Positions 14,107-16,717 of a stretch of DNA of 16,717 nucleotides are shown here, piece by piece. The notes under the pieces are model-generated. The model did no database searches and was not told the DNA's origin. It was given only the letters and a program-made list of their open reading frames with translations. Each line of letters begins with the position of its first letter. Within the stretch, counting starts at the first letter, position 1. Source of the stretch: Dehalococcoidia bacterium. GTDB taxonomy: Bacteria > Chloroflexota > Dehalococcoidia > SM23-28-2. The stretch lies in the NCBI GenBank assembly GCA_022866185.1, contig JALHUG010000005.1:1-16717 (forward strand), read 5' to 3'. A program made the position numbers and the translations under genes.

Positions 14107-15099
14107 ATGGCCGGAAAGGACTACTACGCCATCCTGGGCATCAAGCGGGACGCCAGCGACAAGGAGATTCGCCAGGCGTATCGCCGCTTGGCCCGCAAAC
14201 ACCACCCGGACGTCAACCCCGGCGACAAAGCAGCCGGGGAGAGGTTCAAGGAGATCAATGCCGCCTACGAGGTCATTTCCGACCCCGAGAAGCGGCGCAA
14301 GTACGACCTCTACGGCGACCAGTGGCAGTACGCCGACCAGATCGAGGAGGCCCGTCGCCAGAGCGGCCAAACCCGGTCCTGGAGCGGTCACGGTGTGCCC
14401 TTCGGCGGGTTCGACCAGGGCGACATCGGCTTCGGCGAACTGGGCGATATGTTGGGTGGCTTGTTCAAGGGAACTCGCCCTGGCTCCCGCCGCGGCGAGG
14501 ATGTCCAGCACATGGCGGAGGTGACCCTGGCGGAGGCCTATCGCGGCACCACCCGCGTCCTCAACATGCAGAACGAGGAGCCTTGCAGCACCTGCGGCGG
14601 CAGCGGCAAGCTGGTGGGCGCTGTGTGCCATATCTGCCAGGGCAGCGGGGTCACCATGCGGTCGCGACGTCTGGAGGTTAAGATACCACCCGGCGTCACC
14701 GACGGCTCGCGGGTGCGGGTGGCCGGCGAGGGACGGGCGGGCCGTGGCGGCGGCAAGGGCGACCTCTACCTGGTGATATCGGTCAAACCCCATGAGCGCT
14801 TCACCCGTCGCGGCGACGAACTGCAAACGGAGGTGGCGGTGCCTCTCGTGGACGCCGTCCTGGGTGGCGAGGTGGCAGTGCCCACCCTCAAGGGCAAGGC
14901 CATGCTGAAGATACCGCCGCTGACTCAGAACGGGCGGGCCTTTCGCCTGGCCGGGCTGGGCATGCCTCACCTGGCTGGCGGCGGCAAGGGCGACCTCTGC
15001 GCCAGGGTGAAGGTGATACTGCCGGCAGAACTCTCGCCCGCGGAGCGGGAGCTGTTCGAGAAGCTGAGGGCGATGCAGAAAGTGGAGCCGAAGGGATGA
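14107..15099 (+). CDS. dnaJ: DnaJ-family co-chaperone with a reduced (two-motif) zinc centre
   Basis: This is a J-domain co-chaperone that stimulates DnaK ATPase and delivers substrates. Residues 4-70 are the J domain (DYYAILGIKRDASDKEIRQA, with HPD at 33-35). A G/F-like stretch follows at about 94-125. Only two CxxCxGxG motifs are present, CSTCGGSG at 160-167 and CHICQGSG at 174-181, where classical DnaJ has four forming two zinc centres. The client-binding beta-sandwich C-terminal domains occupy about 186-320 (LEVKIPPGVTDGSRVRVAGE, GDLYLVISVKPHERFTRRGD). At 330 residues it falls between class I DnaJ (about 375) and CbpA-type proteins. It is first in the plus-strand cluster with hspR. No dnaK or grpE is in the window. 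Confidence 0.93.
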   Translation: MAGKDYYAILGIKRDASDKEIRQAYRRLARKHHPDVNPGDKAAGERFKEINAAYEVISDPEKRRKYDLYGDQWQYADQIEEARRQSGQTRSWSGHGVPFGGFDQGDIGFGELGDMLGGLFKGTRPGSRRGEDVQHMAEVTLAEAYRGTTRVLNMQNEEPCSTCGGSGKLVGAVCHICQGSGVTMRSRRLEVKIPPGVTDGSRVRVAGEGRAGRGGGKGDLYLVISVKPHERFTRRGDELQTEVAVPLVDAVLGGEVAVPTLKGKAMLKIPPLTQNGRAFRLAGLGMPHLAGGGKGDLCARVKVILPAELSPAERELFEKLRAMQKVEPKG

Positions 15100-15140
15100 A
15101 CGGCCAGACGTCCGAAGGCAAGCGTGTGAGGTGAAGTTCG

Positions 15141-15479
15141 GTGCGAGAGCGCATGATTCCTGAAGAAGAGCCCTGTTACATAATAAGCGTGGCGGCCAGG
15201 ATGCTGGGCATGCATGCCCAAACTCTTCGATATTACGAGCGAATGGGCATGATTGCACCGTCACGTTCACGGGGGCGCATTCGTCTGTACTCTCAGGCGG
15301 ATATCAGCCGCCTGCGTCAGATCCAGCGCCTAATCAACGACCTGGGGGTCAATCTGGCGGGGGCGGAGGTGATCCTGCGCCTCAACGAGCGCGTCCACCA
15401 GGTGGAAGAGGAGAGCGAGAGGCTGCGGGCGGAGCTGCAGCGGCTGCGGGACAAGTACCTGCCGCGGACGATGGAGTGA
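15141..15479 (+). CDS. hspR: HspR, MerR-family heat-shock repressor
   Basis: This 112-residue DNA-binding repressor is expected to hold heat-shock genes off until DnaK is titrated by unfolded protein; known HspR proteins bind the HAIR inverted repeat. The winged-helix region (about 12-80) shows the HspR form of the MerR signature: YIISVAARMLGMHAQTLRYY, then ERMGMIAPSRSRGRIRLYS and DLGVNLAGAEVILRL. The tail (about 82-108) is a charged amphipathic coiled coil (EEESERLRAELQRLRDKY). The GTG start at 15141 has GAGGTGA 6 nt upstream; an ATG four codons later (15153) has only a weak GAGAG. It follows dnaJ by 41 bp and is probably co-transcribed and autoregulated, as in the actinobacterial dnaK operon. 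Confidence 0.93.
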   Translation: MRERMIPEEEPCYIISVAARMLGMHAQTLRYYERMGMIAPSRSRGRIRLYSQADISRLRQIQRLINDLGVNLAGAEVILRLNERVHQVEEESERLRAELQRLRDKYLPRTME

Positions 15480-15507
15480 TGGGTCACGCGAGAGAGAGGA
15501 TAGGACA

Positions 15508-15852
15508 ATGCCAACGCCGACGGAAGAACTGGTTGCCACCATCAGCGAGAGATTGAAGGCCACCGTCAACGTCAAAATGGTCTACGGCGAGCCGCAGGTC
15601 ATCGAGGGCAAGACCATCATCCCCGTGGCTGTGGCATCGTATGGCTTCGGCGCCGGGACGGGCCCGCAGGGCCAGGATAGTGGCGGCGGTGGCGGCGGTG
15701 CAGTGCGCGTCAAGCCGCTGGGTGTAGTGGAGGTGACCGCCGAGAGGACGCGCTTCGTTCCTGTCGTCGATGTCAATCACCTGGCTGTGTTGGGACTGAT
15801 CGGCCTGGCCCTGGTTCTCTTCCGCTTCCGGGGGCCATTCCGGCGGAGATAA
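15508..15852 (+). CDS. GerW/YtfJ-family protein with C-terminal membrane anchor
   Basis: This 114-residue protein has the GerW pattern. An N-terminal amphipathic segment (EELVATISERLKATVNVKMV) is followed by VYGEPQVIEGKTIIPVAVAS, the glycine-rich SYGFGAGTG, a Gly6 run near 59-64, and VKPLGVVEVTAERTRFVPV. A single hydrophobic helix at about 90-106 (HLAVLGLIGLALVLFRF) with a basic tail (RGPFRRR) looks like a C-terminal membrane anchor. In Bacillus the family affects spore germination, but homologues are common in non-sporulating bacteria, where the role is unknown. It sits 28 bp after hspR and before clpB, inside an apparent heat-shock unit, which hints at a stress or envelope role. Confidence 0.85.
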   Translation: MPTPTEELVATISERLKATVNVKMVYGEPQVIEGKTIIPVAVASYGFGAGTGPQGQDSGGGGGGAVRVKPLGVVEVTAERTRFVPVVDVNHLAVLGLIGLALVLFRFRGPFRRR

Positions 15853-15882
15853 GTGTGCAAGATGAGGCGAAGTGTATCATAC

Positions 15883-15950
15883 CTGCGGGTTGAACCCCGC
15901 AGTTTCGCGAGCCAAGAAGCCGCCGGTTTCAACCGGCGGGGCGGCGTTAT
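15883..15950. repeat. Paired hairpins, copy 2, between gerW and clpB
   Basis: CTGCGGG/CCCGCAG (15883-15889 with 15896-15902, loop TTGAAC) is followed after 17 nt by CCGCCGGTT/AACCGGCGG (15920-15928 with 15931-15939), then TTAT at 15947-15950. Order, stem style and trailing TTAT match the copy at 13214-13276. I see no promoter for clpB here, so these hairpins probably lie inside the transcript and could tune or process it. Confidence 0.6.
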
Positions 15951-15971
15951 GAACCCAGAGGTGAACGAGAG

Positions 15972-16717
15972 ATGATGCGACAAGACAGATTCACAGAGCA
16001 GGCCCAAGAGGTGCTGGCTGCCTCCCAGGACCTGGTGCGCAAGGAGCGCCACGCCCAGTGGGACGTGGAGCACGTCCTCTTCGCCCTGCTGAACCATCCG
16101 GGCGGCCTGGCCCAGCAGATCCTGGAGCAGCTTAAGGTCGACCCGCACCAGGTCAGCGAGCGCGTGGCGGCCGTTCTAGAGCGCATGTCCAAGCTGACCT
16201 ACGATGTGGTACAGGTCTACACCACCCCTCGCATCGTGCGCATGCTGGAGGCGGCCAACGCCGAGGCCGAGCGCCTGAAGGACGAATACGTGGGCGTGGA
16301 GCACCTGCTGATCGCCGTCGCCGACGAGCGGGAGGGCGATTCGGCCCGGATCCTGCCGGAGTTTGGCATCGACAAGGAGAGGATCTACCAGGCGCTGGCC
16401 CAGATTCGCGGCGACACCCGCATCACCGACCAGCGGGCCGAAAGCAAGTATCGCGCCCTGGAGCGCTACAGCATCGACCTCACCGAGCTCGCCCGCCAGG
16501 GCAAGCTAGACCCCGTCATCGGCCGCGACGATGAGGTCAAGCGGGTGATGCAGGTGCTCAACCGCCGCACCAAGAACAACCCGGTGATCATCGGCGAGGC
16601 GGGCGTGGGCAAGACGGCCATCGCCGAGGGCCTGGCCCAGAAGATCGTGGCCGGCGACGTCCCCGAGAACCTGAAGGGCAAGCGGGTGCTGGCCCTGGAC
16701 ATGGGGGCTATGGTGGC
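15972..16717 (+). CDS. clpB: ATP-dependent disaggregase ClpB, N-terminal part (runs off the window)
   Basis: This is an AAA+ hexameric disaggregase that works with DnaK/DnaJ to extract proteins from aggregates. About 248 codons are present of the roughly 850-870 expected. Residues about 5-145 are the double Clp_N domain (RFTEQAQEVLAASQDLVRKE, DVEHVLFALL, YVGVEHLLIAV). The first AAA+ module starts LERYSIDLTELARQGKLDPV and has Walker A GEAGVGKT at 208-215, with Ala where most Clp proteins have Pro (GEPGVGKT), then VPENLKGKRVLALDMGAMV. ALDMG and the dnaJ/hspR context favour ClpB over ClpC/ClpA, but the diagnostic middle domain is beyond the edge. AGAGGTGA 7 nt upstream supports ATG 15972; ATG 15975 is an adjacent alternative. 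Confidence 0.88.
   Translation, partial: MMRQDRFTEQAQEVLAASQDLVRKERHAQWDVEHVLFALLNHPGGLAQQILEQLKVDPHQVSERVAAVLERMSKLTYDVVQVYTTPRIVRMLEAANAEAERLKDEYVGVEHLLIAVADEREGDSARILPEFGIDKERIYQALAQIRGDTRITDQRAESKYRALERYSIDLTELARQGKLDPVIGRDDEVKRVMQVLNRRTKNNPVIIGEAGVGKTAIAEGLAQKIVAGDVPENLKGKRVLALDMGAMV

Overview
The window reads as a high-GC bacterial chromosome segment, most likely from the Chloroflexota and probably near Dehalococcoidia. The clues are an HspR-controlled heat-shock cluster, a Pro/Thr-linked secreted beta-helix protein ending in a 'GWNNFVWTG' domain, a tandem pair of TrkA-type proteins, and a GerW protein outside any sporulation context. This assignment is an inference from gene content and style; no rRNA or other phylogenetic marker is present.

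Layout: (1) 18-1427, a GPH-type MFS sugar/cation symporter on +, convergent with (2) a BioY-type biotin transporter on - (1599-2624) that carries an unusual four-helix C-terminal extension; an imperfect inverted repeat lies between them. (3) Divergent from bioY, with its own strong promoter, is a 583-residue KAP P-loop NTPase fused to a C-terminal SCP2 sterol-carrier domain (2782-4533). (4) A minus-strand operon (7931 down to 4687) reads usp - trkA-N - trkA - pheA - fpg. Its first gene, a universal stress protein, is split by a single in-frame amber codon, and the gene junctions are tight or overlapping. (5) A secreted right-handed beta-helix protein (8097-9569) has its own promoter and a clear terminator. 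(6) An acyl-CoA dehydrogenase and a MecA_N-type class B penicillin-binding lipoprotein form a two-gene minus-strand unit. (7) About 510 bp follow without a convincing gene but with many hairpins. (8) The heat-shock block has hsp20 on -, divergent from dnaJ - hspR - gerW - clpB on +; clpB runs off the window end.

How it fits together: the right-hand block is a proteostasis regulon. It holds the small heat-shock holdase, a J-protein, the ClpB disaggregase and the HspR repressor expected to control them, with back-to-back sigma70-like promoters between hsp20 and dnaJ. The central minus operon mixes K+ channel/transporter gating subunits, stress response, phenylalanine biosynthesis and base-excision repair. 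A lipoprotein PBP implies that the organism cross-links peptidoglycan.

The most notable items are the KAP-SCP2 fusion, the amber-split usp gene, the BioY fusion, a J-protein with half the usual zinc-finger set, GerW inside the HspR cluster, and two loci with the same two-hairpin arrangement flanking the heat-shock genes. No CRISPR array, tRNA, rRNA or intact mobile element was seen.
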